NCBI RefSeq assembly: GCF_003850045.1
Contig: NZ_RQJX01000013.1
Span: forward strand, 23,057 to 87,056
Source: Aeromicrobium camelliae
GTDB taxonomy: Bacteria; Actinomycetota; Actinomycetes; Propionibacteriales; Nocardioidaceae
Direction: 5' to 3'
DNA length: 64,000 nucleotides
Position numbers and translations under genes: made by a program. Of the stretch, positions 33,222 through 41,215 are shown piece by piece (position 1 is the stretch's first letter; each line of letters begins with the position of its first letter). The notes under the pieces were generated by a model, which saw only the letters and a program-made list of their open reading frames with translations, made no database searches and was not told the origin of the DNA.

Positions 33222-33728
33222 ATGAACGACGCGCCCCGCATCGAGGTCCGGCGCAGCGCTCGGCGCCGCCGGACGGTGCAGGCGCGACGTGAAGGCGACC
33301 GCACCATCGTCATGATCCCGGCGAGCATGAGCAAAGCTGAGGAAGAGCGTGTCGTGAGCGATCTCGTCGCCAAGCTCGACGCGCGCGTGCAGCGGCGCCG
33401 GGCGCCGCAGGCCGACGACGACCTCATGTCCCGGGCGGCCGATCTCTCGCAGCGGTACCTCGACGGAGCTGCGAAGCCGTCGTCGGTCCGGTGGGTCAGC
33501 AATCAGCACAAGCGCTGGGGGTCATGCAGCACGCACGACGGGTCGATCCGGCTGTCCGATCGGCTGCGCCCGATGCCGGGCTACGTCGTGGATTTCGTCC
33601 TGCTGCACGAGCTCGCCCACCTGCTCGAGGCCGATCATGGACCTCGATTCCAGCGGCTGCTCAGTGGATACGAGCGCCGGGAGCGGGCCGAGGGCTTTCT
33701 CGAAGCCGTGTCATGGCAGTCGCGGTGA
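33222..33728 (+). CDS. YgjP-like (DUF45) M48-type metallopeptidase
   Basis: 168 residues. RKKRWGSC-equivalent NQHKRWGSCSTHDGSIRLSDRL precedes the zinc motif LLHELAHLLEADHGPRF (HELxH...H), the order of YgjP/DUF45 proteins. A basic N-terminus (RRSARRRRTVQARRE) is usual for the family. TACAGT 8 bases before the ATG suggests a leaderless transcript. YgjP proteins are metal-dependent, reported variously as proteases or UTP-related hydrolases; exact substrate not clear. 3' end overlaps the Nudix gene by 68 bases. Confidence 0.85.
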   Translation: MNDAPRIEVRRSARRRRTVQARREGDRTIVMIPASMSKAEEERVVSDLVAKLDARVQRRRAPQADDDLMSRAADLSQRYLDGAAKPSSVRWVSNQHKRWGSCSTHDGSIRLSDRLRPMPGYVVDFVLLHELAHLLEADHGPRFQRLLSGYERRERAEGFLEAVSWQSR

Positions 33729-34239
33729 GCGCCCGCACGGTGTCGTCCGTGTCGGCCGGAAGCGCGTCCACGTCGAACCACCGCACGTCCGTCGACTCTT
33801 CGGACACGACCAGTTCCGTTCCCGCCGGCACGACCGCCAGGTACTGCACGTCGAGGTGATGCGCCGGGCGCAGCGGCCCGCAGGGCACCTCATGCCGTGA
33901 CAACAGGAGCGGCCGCGGGTCCAGTGCGAACTCGGCGATGCCGGACTCTTCACGCGTCTCCCGGGCGGCGGCGCCGGCGAGGCTGGTGTCGTCCGACTCG
34001 CAGTGGCCGCCGAACTGCAACCACCGGCCGAGCTTGCGGTGCAGCGTCAGAGCGACGTGGCGTGCGTCGTCCGACAGCACGATCGCGCTGGCCGTCAGAT
34101 GGTCCGGGTGGCAGGTACGCCACATCGCGTCATCGTGGGCTTCGAGATGAGCGAGGTAGCGCGTGCGGAGCGTCTCCTGGTCGGTGTCCGGCGCGTGCCA
34201 GGCGGACAGGACCGCGTGGGCGTCCTGGTGCAGCGTCAC
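33661..34239 (-). CDS. NUDIX hydrolase
   Basis: 192 residues from GTG 34239. Nudix box QFGGHCESDDTSLAGAA then RETREESGI is complete. N-terminus and C-terminus (HHLDVQYLAVVPAGTELVVSEESTDVRWFDVDAL) match actinobacterial NUDIX proteins acting on nucleoside diphosphate derivatives. Start overlaps the stop of the DUF2342 protein by 4 bases (GTGA), and the 3' end overlaps the YgjP gene by 68 bases on the other strand, both secure reading frames. Confidence 0.85.
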   Translation of the reverse strand: MTLHQDAHAVLSAWHAPDTDQETLRTRYLAHLEAHDDAMWRTCHPDHLTASAIVLSDDARHVALTLHRKLGRWLQFGGHCESDDTSLAGAAARETREESGIAEFALDPRPLLLSRHEVPCGPLRPAHHLDVQYLAVVPAGTELVVSEESTDVRWFDVDALPADTDDTVRALTATAMTRLRESPRPAPGARIH

Positions 34240-35534
34240 TTCTGCTCGTCGTCGCCCCGAGACGCCTCGTCCGCGAGCAACTTGCCGAGCGCCGCGTCGA
34301 ACTCGTCGTCGGTGATCTGGCCGGTCTCGCCGTGCCGTTCGCTGTAACCCAGCGGATCGTCGAGGTCCTCGCTCGTGGGCAACAGGTCCGGGTGGCTCCA
34401 CACGCGATCACGCGCTTCGGTGCCCTCGCGGTCGCGCAGCGCCGAGAAGAGGTTCGCGGCATCGCGCAGGCGGCGCGGGCGCAGTTCGAGCCCGACGAGC
34501 GCGGCGAACGTCTGCTCGGCCGGCCCCGCGGTGACGCGACGGCGACGCATGGCCTCCGCGAGCGCCACTGCGGCCGGCATCGTCTCGGCCGTGGCCTGCC
34601 CGACCACCTCGTCGACCCAGCCCTCGGCGAGGGCGAGCAGGAGCTCGAGGCGGTTCTTCGCGTGCTGCTGCTCGGGCGTGACGTCCGGCTCGAACAGGCC
34701 GCCCTCGAGGGCCTCCTGGATCGCTTCGGGACGGGTGGGATCGATCGAGCGCATCTTCTCCTCGATCGCGCTCGCGTCGATCCGCGAACCGCGGCCGAAC
34801 TCTTCGATGGCGGTGACGATCGCGCTGCGCAGCCAGGGGGCGTGGACGTAGAGGCGCTGGTACGCGCACTCGCGCAGCGCGACGTAGAGGAGCACGTCGG
34901 CCTCACCGTGCTCGAAGCCTTCGGCGAACGTGCTCACGTTGTGGGGGAGGATCGCCGCGATGCCCTGGGGGCCGAGCGGCAGACCGACGTCCGTCGAGGA
35001 CAGCACCTCGGTCGCGAGACCGGCGATGCCCTGACCGATCTGCTGGCCGAACATCGCGCCGCCGGCCTGCGAGATCATCGCGACGAACGGACCGGCGAGG
35101 GCCTTCGCCTCCGCGGGCAGCGCCTCGCCCATGGACGCGACGACGTTGGCGGCGATGGGCTCGACGAGCACCTGCCACTGCGGCATCGTCTGCTCGATCC
35201 ACTCCGCACGGCTCCACGCCGCGCTCGACGTGACGCCGCTCGGCAGCTCGGTGGCGCGGTCCAGCCACATCTCGGCGAGGCGGACAGCGTCGTCGATCGC
35301 GCCGCGCTTAGTCGTCGTCGGCGACGGGTCGGGGCCGCTCGCGGCAAGGGTCTGCCGGGCGATGTCGGTGGCGAGGCGGTAGTTCACCGCGCCCTCGTGC
35401 GGCTCGAACATCGACTGCATCTGGGACAGGAGCGCGGACAGATCGAACTGTCCGCCCATCTGGCCGAACAGATGCTCCATGGGCGTGCCCTTGAACGGGT
35501 TCTCCGGTTCTTCGCGGGGTTCGTCGCCAGCCAT
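34236..35534 (-). CDS. DUF2342 zinc-dependent metalloprotease-like protein
   Basis: 432 residues. The family's helix-loop-helix around LLYVALRECAYQRLYVHAPWL corresponds to the usual REaAhxRLF motif, but the histidine position is Tyr here, so one metal ligand may be missing. Surrounding motifs NPFKGTPMEHLFGQM (N-terminal amphipathic segment), GQQIGQGIAGLATEVL and SERHGETGQITDDEF match the family (Rv3195-like, annotated 'putative hydrolase, coenzyme F420 biosynthesis associated'). Role uncertain. Translationally coupled to the Nudix gene downstream, divergent from the Lon/PDZ gene. Confidence 0.8.
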   Translation of the reverse strand: MAGDEPREEPENPFKGTPMEHLFGQMGGQFDLSALLSQMQSMFEPHEGAVNYRLATDIARQTLAASGPDPSPTTTKRGAIDDAVRLAEMWLDRATELPSGVTSSAAWSRAEWIEQTMPQWQVLVEPIAANVVASMGEALPAEAKALAGPFVAMISQAGGAMFGQQIGQGIAGLATEVLSSTDVGLPLGPQGIAAILPHNVSTFAEGFEHGEADVLLYVALRECAYQRLYVHAPWLRSAIVTAIEEFGRGSRIDASAIEEKMRSIDPTRPEAIQEALEGGLFEPDVTPEQQHAKNRLELLLALAEGWVDEVVGQATAETMPAAVALAEAMRRRRVTAGPAEQTFAALVGLELRPRRLRDAANLFSALRDREGTEARDRVWSHPDLLPTSEDLDDPLGYSERHGETGQITDDEFDAALGKLLADEASRGDDEQK

Positions 35535-35596
35535 GGGTCAAGACTAGGCCGTGTCGCCAATCGAAACTGCTTCGCGCAGGTGTCTAGGCTGCGGGG

Positions 35597-35626
35597 GTGA
35601 CGACGACGCGGAAGAGCCTGCGATGA
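35597..35626 (+). other. Possible leaderless 9-codon leader ORF
   Basis: GTG at 35597 opens a 9-codon frame (VTTTRKSLR) whose TGA overlaps the ATG of the Lon/PDZ gene (ATGA at 35623). A TAGGCT -10-like box at 35585-35590 would place transcription start right at the GTG. The arrangement suggests translational coupling from a leader peptide, or merely fixes the downstream start. Low certainty. Confidence 0.35.
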
Positions 35627-36675
35627 GCCGCCGGACGGCCACGTTGACGGTGACCGGTATCGCGCTGGTCGCGGTGTCGTGCCTGGTGTTCATCCTCCCG
35701 GTGCCGTACTCGACGATGCGCCCTGGACCGTCCTTCGACACCCTCAGCACCCTCGACGGGCAGCCGCTGCTCACCTTCGGCGCGGGCGTGGAGACGTACG
35801 AGACCGAAGGCGAGTTGGCGTTCACCACCGTCTCGGTGTCGCGCGCCGAGACCGAGATCGCGCTGCCTGCCGCGCTGCAGGCCTGGTGGGACAAGGACGT
35901 CGACCTCGTTCCGCACGACTTCCTCTACCCCCACGGCGAGACCAACGAAGACGCGAGCCAGCAGGGCGCCGCGCAGCTGAGCTCCTCGCAGGACGCCTCG
36001 CGCGCGGCCGCGCTGCGGGCCCTCGGCATGGACGTTCCCGAGACGGTCAGCGTCCGCTCGGTCGTCGAGGGGTCGCCCGCGGAGGGTGTGCTCGAGGAGG
36101 GAGACGAGATCCTCGCGGTGGGCGGCGAACGGGTCGCCGACCAGCAGCAGGTGGCTGACACGATCGGTGCCCTCGAGCCGGGCGACGAGGTACGGCTCGA
36201 GATCGCCCGCGAGGGCGTTCCGCAGCAGGTCACCATCGGAACGGTCCCCGCCGAGGACGACCCCGAGCGCGCCCGCGTCGGCATCGTCGTGGGCGTCGGC
36301 TTCGACTTCCCGATCGAGATCGAGAACCACATCGGCGATCGCGTCGGCGGTCCGAGCGCCGGGCTCATGTTCGCGCTCGCCATCTACGACAAGCTGACGC
36401 CTGGCGCCCTGACCGGCGGCCTGTCCATCGCCGGCACGGGGACGATCACCCCGGATGGGGCGGTGGGCCCGATCGGCGGCATCAAGCAGAAGATCGCCGG
36501 CGCCGAGGACGGGGGAGCGACCGTGTTCCTCGTGCCGAGCGCCAACTGCGCCGAGGCGGCCACCGCCGACACCGCGATGACGCTCGTCGACGTCGAGACC
36601 ATGCAGCAGGCGATCGAGGCGATCGAGACGCTCGCCGACAACCCGGAAGCCGAGGTCCCCACATGCTCGAAGTAG
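35623..36675 (+). CDS. PDZ-Lon membrane protease (YlbL-like)
   Basis: 350 residues. One N-terminal membrane helix (TVTGIALVAVSCLVFILPV), PDZ domain with RSVVEGSPAEGVLEEGDEIL and GGERVADQQQVADTIGAL, then a Lon-type serine peptidase with the Ser/Lys dyad: RVGGPSAGLMFALAIYD (Ser) and IGGIKQKIAGAEDGG (Lys). This is the actinobacterial YlbL/Rv3194c membrane Lon protease. PPA1309 gene overlaps its end by 13 bases, so they are coupled. Confidence 0.88.
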   Translation: MSRRTATLTVTGIALVAVSCLVFILPVPYSTMRPGPSFDTLSTLDGQPLLTFGAGVETYETEGELAFTTVSVSRAETEIALPAALQAWWDKDVDLVPHDFLYPHGETNEDASQQGAAQLSSSQDASRAAALRALGMDVPETVSVRSVVEGSPAEGVLEEGDEILAVGGERVADQQQVADTIGALEPGDEVRLEIAREGVPQQVTIGTVPAEDDPERARVGIVVGVGFDFPIEIENHIGDRVGGPSAGLMFALAIYDKLTPGALTGGLSIAGTGTITPDGAVGPIGGIKQKIAGAEDGGATVFLVPSANCAEAATADTAMTLVDVETMQQAIEAIETLADNPEAEVPTCSK

Positions 36676-37175
36676 CCCCCGACTCCCCGTTGCGCCAGGC
36701 GACCCTCGAGGTCGAGCGGCACGTGGCCGAGGGCGGTTGGGACCAGTCCCCGCGCCTCTTCGCGTTGGTGCGCACGGCCGAGCTGATCGCCGCGCAGCCG
36801 GCGCTCGCCGATCAGCTAAGCGATCCTGACGGGTACACGCCGGTCGAGCAGGACGGCGTGCCGGCCGACCGCTCCGTCGAGGACGTGCTTCCGACGCTCA
36901 TGTGGCCCGACACCGTGCACGGCTGCGCCGTGGTGATCGAGCGGGTCATGCTCCCGCCGTCGGCGCAGGCCGACCTGCCCGAGGACCCCGACGAACTCGT
37001 GCGCGTCGTGGCCGAGCATCCCGAACGCCAGGAGGTGCGGATCTGCGCCGCCGTGCTGCGCGACGGCAGCGCCCACACCACCGTGCGGGCCCGGACCCCC
37101 GAGGACGCGCCGCTGCTGGAGGGGCCCGAGCTCGTCCCCGGCCTGGTGGCGCTCCTGAACGCGAGCATGTCGTGA
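36663..37175 (+). CDS. PPA1309-family protein
   Basis: 170 residues, conserved actinobacterial family: MLEVAPDSPLRQATLEVERH, LFALVRTAELIAAQPAL, LPTLMWPDTVHGCAVVIER, EVRICAAVLRDGSAHTT. Cytosolic with no signal or membrane segment. It always lies between the Lon-like protease and UPF0182 in this neighbourhood, suggesting a membrane-quality or cell-envelope connection, but no biochemical function is known to me. Confidence 0.85.
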   Translation: MLEVAPDSPLRQATLEVERHVAEGGWDQSPRLFALVRTAELIAAQPALADQLSDPDGYTPVEQDGVPADRSVEDVLPTLMWPDTVHGCAVVIERVMLPPSAQADLPEDPDELVRVVAEHPERQEVRICAAVLRDGSAHTTVRARTPEDAPLLEGPELVPGLVALLNASMS

Positions 37176-37240
37176 TTGGGGTCACTCGATAGGCTTAGGC
37201 CTGCCATCGGCCATGCCGGCGACATGACCCAGGAGAACTG

Positions 37241-40153
37241 TTGAGCGACATCTTCGGAGCCCCCCGTCCGCAACCGGCCGCTCCGCCGCCCGACCGCCGT
37301 CGTCGCGTTCTCGTGCCGACTCTCATCACGCTCGCCGCGCTGGTCGTGCTCGGTTCCGTCTTCACCAACGTGTGGACCAACCGGCTGTGGTTCCGCTCGG
37401 TCGACTACTCCGACGTCTTCACCACCGTCATCTGGACGCGGGTCGGCCTCTTCGTGAGCTTCGCGATCGTGTTCGCGCTGTTCGTCGCCCTGAACCTCTT
37501 CCTCGCGTACCGCACGCGCGCCGAACCGCACCTGCTGCGTCGCGACGACCCGGCGGCCCGGTACCGCTTCGCGCTCACTCCGGTGCGCAAGGCCGCATTC
37601 ATCATCATCTCCGTGATCCTCGGCATCTTCGCCGGCGTCGTCGGCCAGTCCCGCTGGGAGACGTTCCAGCAGTGGTGGCATGGCACCGAGTTCGGCGTCG
37701 AGGACCCGCACTTCGGCCGCGACAACGGCTTCTTCGTCTTCGACCTGCCGTGGCTGACGTTCATCGCGTCCTTCGCCTTCACGATGGTGATCATCACGAT
37801 CGTGGTGACCGCGTTCGTGCACTACGTCTACGGCGGCATCCGCTTCGCCGGCCGCGGCTTGAGCTTCACGCGGGGCGCCCAGATCCAGATCGCCGTCCTC
37901 GCCGGCATCGCAGTGCTGATCAAGGCGTTCCAGTACTGGCTCGACCGGTTCACCCTGCTGCTCGGCACGGGCGGAGTCGTCGACGGCGCCACCTACACCG
38001 ACGCCAACGCGCGCATCCCGAGCAAGAACATCATGATCGCGGTCGCGATCATCTGCGCACTGCTGTTCTTCTCCACGATCATCGCCCGCAGCTGGACTCT
38101 TCCGGCGATCGGTCTGGGCGGGCTCATCCTGTCCTCGGTGCTCATCGGCGGTCTGTGGCCGGCGTTCATGCAGCAGTTCCAGGTCAGCCCCTCCGAGGCG
38201 GACCGTGAGGAGCCGTACATCGCGCGCAACATCGAGGCGACGCGCGCGGCCTACGGGGTCAGTGAGGTGGAGACCCGCTCGTACTCGGCGGCGACGGAGC
38301 TCTCGCCCGAGGAGCTCAACGCGAGCGCCGAGTCCCGGGTGAGCTCGCGACTCATCGACCCGACCCTCGTGTCGCCGGCGTTCCAGCAGCTGCAGCAGGT
38401 GCGCGGCTACTACACGGTCAACAAGACGCTCGACGTCGACCGGTACCGCTTCGACGGCGAGGACCAGCCGCGCGACGTCATCATCGCCGCGCGCGAGGTC
38501 GACCTCGACGGTCTGCAGAGCTCGCAGCGCACCTGGTCCAACGACCACACGGTCTACACGCACGGCTACGGCGTCATCGCCGCCTACGGCAACGAGCGCG
38601 GGCCCCAGGGTGAGCCCGTCTGGGCGGCCCGCGACATCCCGCCGACCGGTGAGTTCGAGTTCGAGGTGCCGCCGCGCATCTACTTCGGCGAGAAGTCGCC
38701 CGAGTACTCCATCGTCGGCCGCCCCGAAGGTGCGGAGCCGATCGAGGTCGACATTCCGCGCGGTTCGGGGGGCAGCGACGACGACAACCCCGAGAACGCC
38801 ACCGCCAACACGTACGACGGCGAGGGCGGCGTGCCGGTGGGCAACCTGTTCAACAAGGTGCTCTACGCGCTCAAGTTCGCTGAGCCGAACATCGTGCTCT
38901 CGGACCGGGTCAACGAGGAGTCGAAGATCCTCTACGACCGCCACCCGCGCGAGCGTGTGCAGAAGGTCGCCCCGTGGCTGACGGTGGACGGCGACATCTA
39001 CCCGGCCGTGGTCGACGGTCGCGTGGTGTGGATCGCCGACGGTTACACGACGAGCAACAGCTACCCGTACAGCCAGCACCGCTCGCTGCGCGAGGCGACG
39101 TCGGACACCCTGACGCAGACCGCCGCGCAGATGGCACTGCCGACCGACCAGGTCAACTACATCCGCAACTCCGTCAAGGCCGTCGTGGACGCCTACGACG
39201 GCACCGTCGACCTGTACCAGTGGGACGAGGAGGACCCCGTCCTCAAGACGTGGATGAAGGTGTTCCCCGACTCGGTGAAGCCCAAGAGCGAGATCTCCGA
39301 GGGCCTGCTGGAGCACCTGCGCTATCCGGTGGATCTGTTCAAGGTCCAGCGCGACATCCTCACGCGGTACCACGTGACCGACGCGCAGACGTTCTACGAG
39401 GACGGCGAGCGCTGGCGCGTTCCGGAGGACCCGTCGGGCAACCAGGGCGCGCTGCAGCCGCCGTACTACCTGACGATGAGCCGACCCGACCAGGAGACGC
39501 CGCAGTTCTCGCTGACCAGCGTCTACCTGCCGAACAATCGTCAGAACCTGGCGTCGTTCATGTCGGTCAACTCCGAGGCGTCCGACCCGGAGAACTACGG
39601 CAAGCTGCAGATCCTGGAGTTGCCCAGTGAGACACGAGTCGGTGGTCCCAACCAGATCGCCGCGCAGATCCAGGCCGACAACCAGGTGACGCAGACCCTG
39701 TTGCCGTTCGAGCAGGCGACCAACGCGCGAATCCTGCGCGGCAACCTGCTGACGCTGCCGGTCGGCGGTGCTCTGCTGTACGTGCAGCCGGTCTACATCC
39801 AGCGCTCCGTGGAGGAGGGCTCGTACCCGGTGCTGCAGTACATCATCGCGTCGTTCGGTGAGGACGTCGGCATCGGCAATACGCTCGACGAGGCGCTGCG
39901 CGCGGCGCTCGGGCTCGAGGAGGGCGCGGCGCCGCCGCCCGAGGACGAGGTGGAGGCCCCGCCGGAGGAGGGCGACGGAGGCGAGCCCGCCGAGGCTCAG
40001 ACCCCGGAGCAGCTGCTCCAGCAGGCCACGGAGCTGTACGACCAGGCTCAGCAGGCGCTGCAGGAGGGCGATCTGGCCACGTATCAGCGGCGGATCAACG
40101 AGATGGCCGACGCGATCGAGCAGGCCGAGCAGCAGTTGGGTGGAGGCTCCTGA
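37241..40153 (+). CDS. UPF0182 family membrane protein
   Basis: 970 residues from TTG 37241 (AGGAGAACTG just upstream). N-terminal 300 residues form about seven membrane helices (ALVVLGSVFTNVW to ISKNIMIAVAIICALLFFSTII). A long C-terminal extracytoplasmic domain contains the family's YPVDLFKVQRDILTRYHVTD and NRQNLASFMSVNSEASDPENY, ending in an acidic Pro/Glu tail and a basic helical tail. UPF0182/DUF4331-like membrane proteins have no assigned activity. Matches Rv3193c in the conserved block. Long frames on the other strand are shadows. Confidence 0.85.
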   Translation: MSDIFGAPRPQPAAPPPDRRRRVLVPTLITLAALVVLGSVFTNVWTNRLWFRSVDYSDVFTTVIWTRVGLFVSFAIVFALFVALNLFLAYRTRAEPHLLRRDDPAARYRFALTPVRKAAFIIISVILGIFAGVVGQSRWETFQQWWHGTEFGVEDPHFGRDNGFFVFDLPWLTFIASFAFTMVIITIVVTAFVHYVYGGIRFAGRGLSFTRGAQIQIAVLAGIAVLIKAFQYWLDRFTLLLGTGGVVDGATYTDANARIPSKNIMIAVAIICALLFFSTIIARSWTLPAIGLGGLILSSVLIGGLWPAFMQQFQVSPSEADREEPYIARNIEATRAAYGVSEVETRSYSAATELSPEELNASAESRVSSRLIDPTLVSPAFQQLQQVRGYYTVNKTLDVDRYRFDGEDQPRDVIIAAREVDLDGLQSSQRTWSNDHTVYTHGYGVIAAYGNERGPQGEPVWAARDIPPTGEFEFEVPPRIYFGEKSPEYSIVGRPEGAEPIEVDIPRGSGGSDDDNPENATANTYDGEGGVPVGNLFNKVLYALKFAEPNIVLSDRVNEESKILYDRHPRERVQKVAPWLTVDGDIYPAVVDGRVVWIADGYTTSNSYPYSQHRSLREATSDTLTQTAAQMALPTDQVNYIRNSVKAVVDAYDGTVDLYQWDEEDPVLKTWMKVFPDSVKPKSEISEGLLEHLRYPVDLFKVQRDILTRYHVTDAQTFYEDGERWRVPEDPSGNQGALQPPYYLTMSRPDQETPQFSLTSVYLPNNRQNLASFMSVNSEASDPENYGKLQILELPSETRVGGPNQIAAQIQADNQVTQTLLPFEQATNARILRGNLLTLPVGGALLYVQPVYIQRSVEEGSYPVLQYIIASFGEDVGIGNTLDEALRAALGLEEGAAPPPEDEVEAPPEEGDGGEPAEAQTPEQLLQQATELYDQAQQALQEGDLATYQRRINEMADAIEQAEQQLGGGS

Positions 40154-40156
40154 CCC

Positions 40157-40708
40157 ATGTGGGTCGAGGCCGTCATGAGGGAGGTTCCGCGCGAGCGGTT
40201 CCTCCCTCATGACGTTGCCGACCAAGCGGGCATCGACGCTCCCGTCTCGATCGGCTACGGGATGACGAACTCCCAGCCGCGGACCGTCGCGGACATGCTC
40301 AAACTGCTGGACCCGCAGCCGGGCGACCGGGTCCTCGACGTGGGCAGCGGTTCGGGGTGGACCACCGCGCTCCTGGCACATCGGGTGGGTCCGGACGGGT
40401 TCGTCATCGGCGTCGAGATCGTGCCCGAACTCGCGCAGATGGGGCGCGACAACGTGACCACGACCAACGCGCGCATCGAGCAGGCCGGTGCCGAGCTGGG
40501 ATGGCCCGCGGAAGCCCCCTACGACCGCATCCTGGTGTCGGCGTCAGCGCGGCGGCTCCCCGACGCGCTGGTCGACCAGCTCTCACCTGAGGGCGGAGTG
40601 CTCGTGGTCCCGGTCGGAGCCGCCATGACGCGCGTCGTCCGGCACGGGAACGAGCCCACGATCACCCGCCACGGGGTGTACAACTTCGTGCCGCTTCAGG
40701 AGTCCTGA
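40157..40708 (+). CDS. Protein-L-isoaspartate O-methyltransferase-like protein
   Basis: 183 residues. DVGSGSGWTTALLAHRVGPDG is the SAM-binding glycine loop; GVEIVPELAQMGRDNV and PYDRILVSASARRLPDALVDQLSP complete the class I methyltransferase fold, with the PIMT-like start REVPRERFLPHDVADQAGID and IGYGMTNSQPRTVADML. Somewhat shorter than canonical Pcm. The 5' coding region contains a 13-bp inverted repeat. Three bases after UPF0182, so same operon; its end overlaps the MarR gene. Confidence 0.8.
   Translation: MWVEAVMREVPRERFLPHDVADQAGIDAPVSIGYGMTNSQPRTVADMLKLLDPQPGDRVLDVGSGSGWTTALLAHRVGPDGFVIGVEIVPELAQMGRDNVTTTNARIEQAGAELGWPAEAPYDRILVSASARRLPDALVDQLSPEGGVLVVPVGAAMTRVVRHGNEPTITRHGVYNFVPLQES
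40172..40213. repeat. 13-bp inverted repeat inside the methyltransferase 5' end
   Basis: GTCATGAGGGAGG (40172-40184) and its complement CCTCCCTCATGAC (40201-40213) flank 16 bases, forming a strong stem within codons 6-19 of the methyltransferase. It would sequester the early coding region and could affect expression. Confidence 0.55.
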
Positions 40709-41154
40709 CCGCGCTCGAGCCGTTCGGCCTCACGGCGGACAGCGGCCGTACCGATGGCGAGGGCGGTGAGCTCTTCCATCGTGAGGCCGTCGATGATCTC
40801 GAGGCTCGTGTTGCGGACCATCGTCAGCATCTCGTGCAGAAACTGGTCGCCGCTCGGCGTCACCTCGATGATGCGCGCACGCCGGTCCGTCGGGGAGGGG
40901 CGCCGCGTGATGTAGCCGCGATCCTCCAGGCGGTGGAGCAGCCCGGACGTGGTAGCTGCGCTGACGTCGAGCCGCAGCGCGATGTCGTGCGCGGTGGGTT
41001 CGTGGAGCGCGCGGACGACGAAGAGCGTCTTGAGCTGCTGAGCCGGCATGTCGTCGCCGCTCAGTGCGCCGGTGTCGCGGCGGACGAGCATCATCGCGAT
41101 GGCGAACTGGTCGTCCTCGAGTCGCGCGATCACCGCATCGCGTTCACTGCTCAT
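40696..41154 (-). CDS. MarR-family repressor of the efflux pump
   Basis: 152 residues from ATG 41154 with GGGAGACG upstream. Winged helix core: QQLKTLFVVRALHEPTAHDI, recognition helix LDVSAATTSGLLHRLEDRGY, wing TRRPSPTDRRARIIEVTPSG. Diverges from the RND transporter over a shared 61-base region holding a perfect 17-bp palindrome, so regulation of both genes is very likely. Ligand unknown, presumably a pump substrate. Confidence 0.88.
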   Translation of the reverse strand: MSSERDAVIARLEDDQFAIAMMLVRRDTGALSGDDMPAQQLKTLFVVRALHEPTAHDIALRLDVSAATTSGLLHRLEDRGYITRRPSPTDRRARIIEVTPSGDQFLHEMLTMVRNTSLEIIDGLTMEELTALAIGTAAVRREAERLERGQDS

Positions 41155-41182
41155 TCGTCTCCCGTTGTTCCGCCCTGTCATA

Positions 41183-41199
41183 GTTAGCGTGACGCTAAC
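41183..41199. promoter_or_regulatory. MarR-type operator
   Basis: GTTAGCGTGACGCTAAC is a perfect palindrome with a central G. It lies between the divergent MarR and RND genes, upstream of the AAGGAG box of the pump. Size and position fit a MarR dimer site. Confidence 0.72.
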
Positions 41200-41215
41200 C
41201 ATCCTAAGGAGTCCC

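Noticed and set aside
36812..40381. 1189-codon open frame on the minus strand antisense to UPF0182
   Set aside because: High-GC shadow: composition follows the third codon position of the plus-strand gene, no ribosome site, no recognisable domain. Similar long shadows oppose adnA, adnB, uvrD2 and the choice-of-anchor gene.
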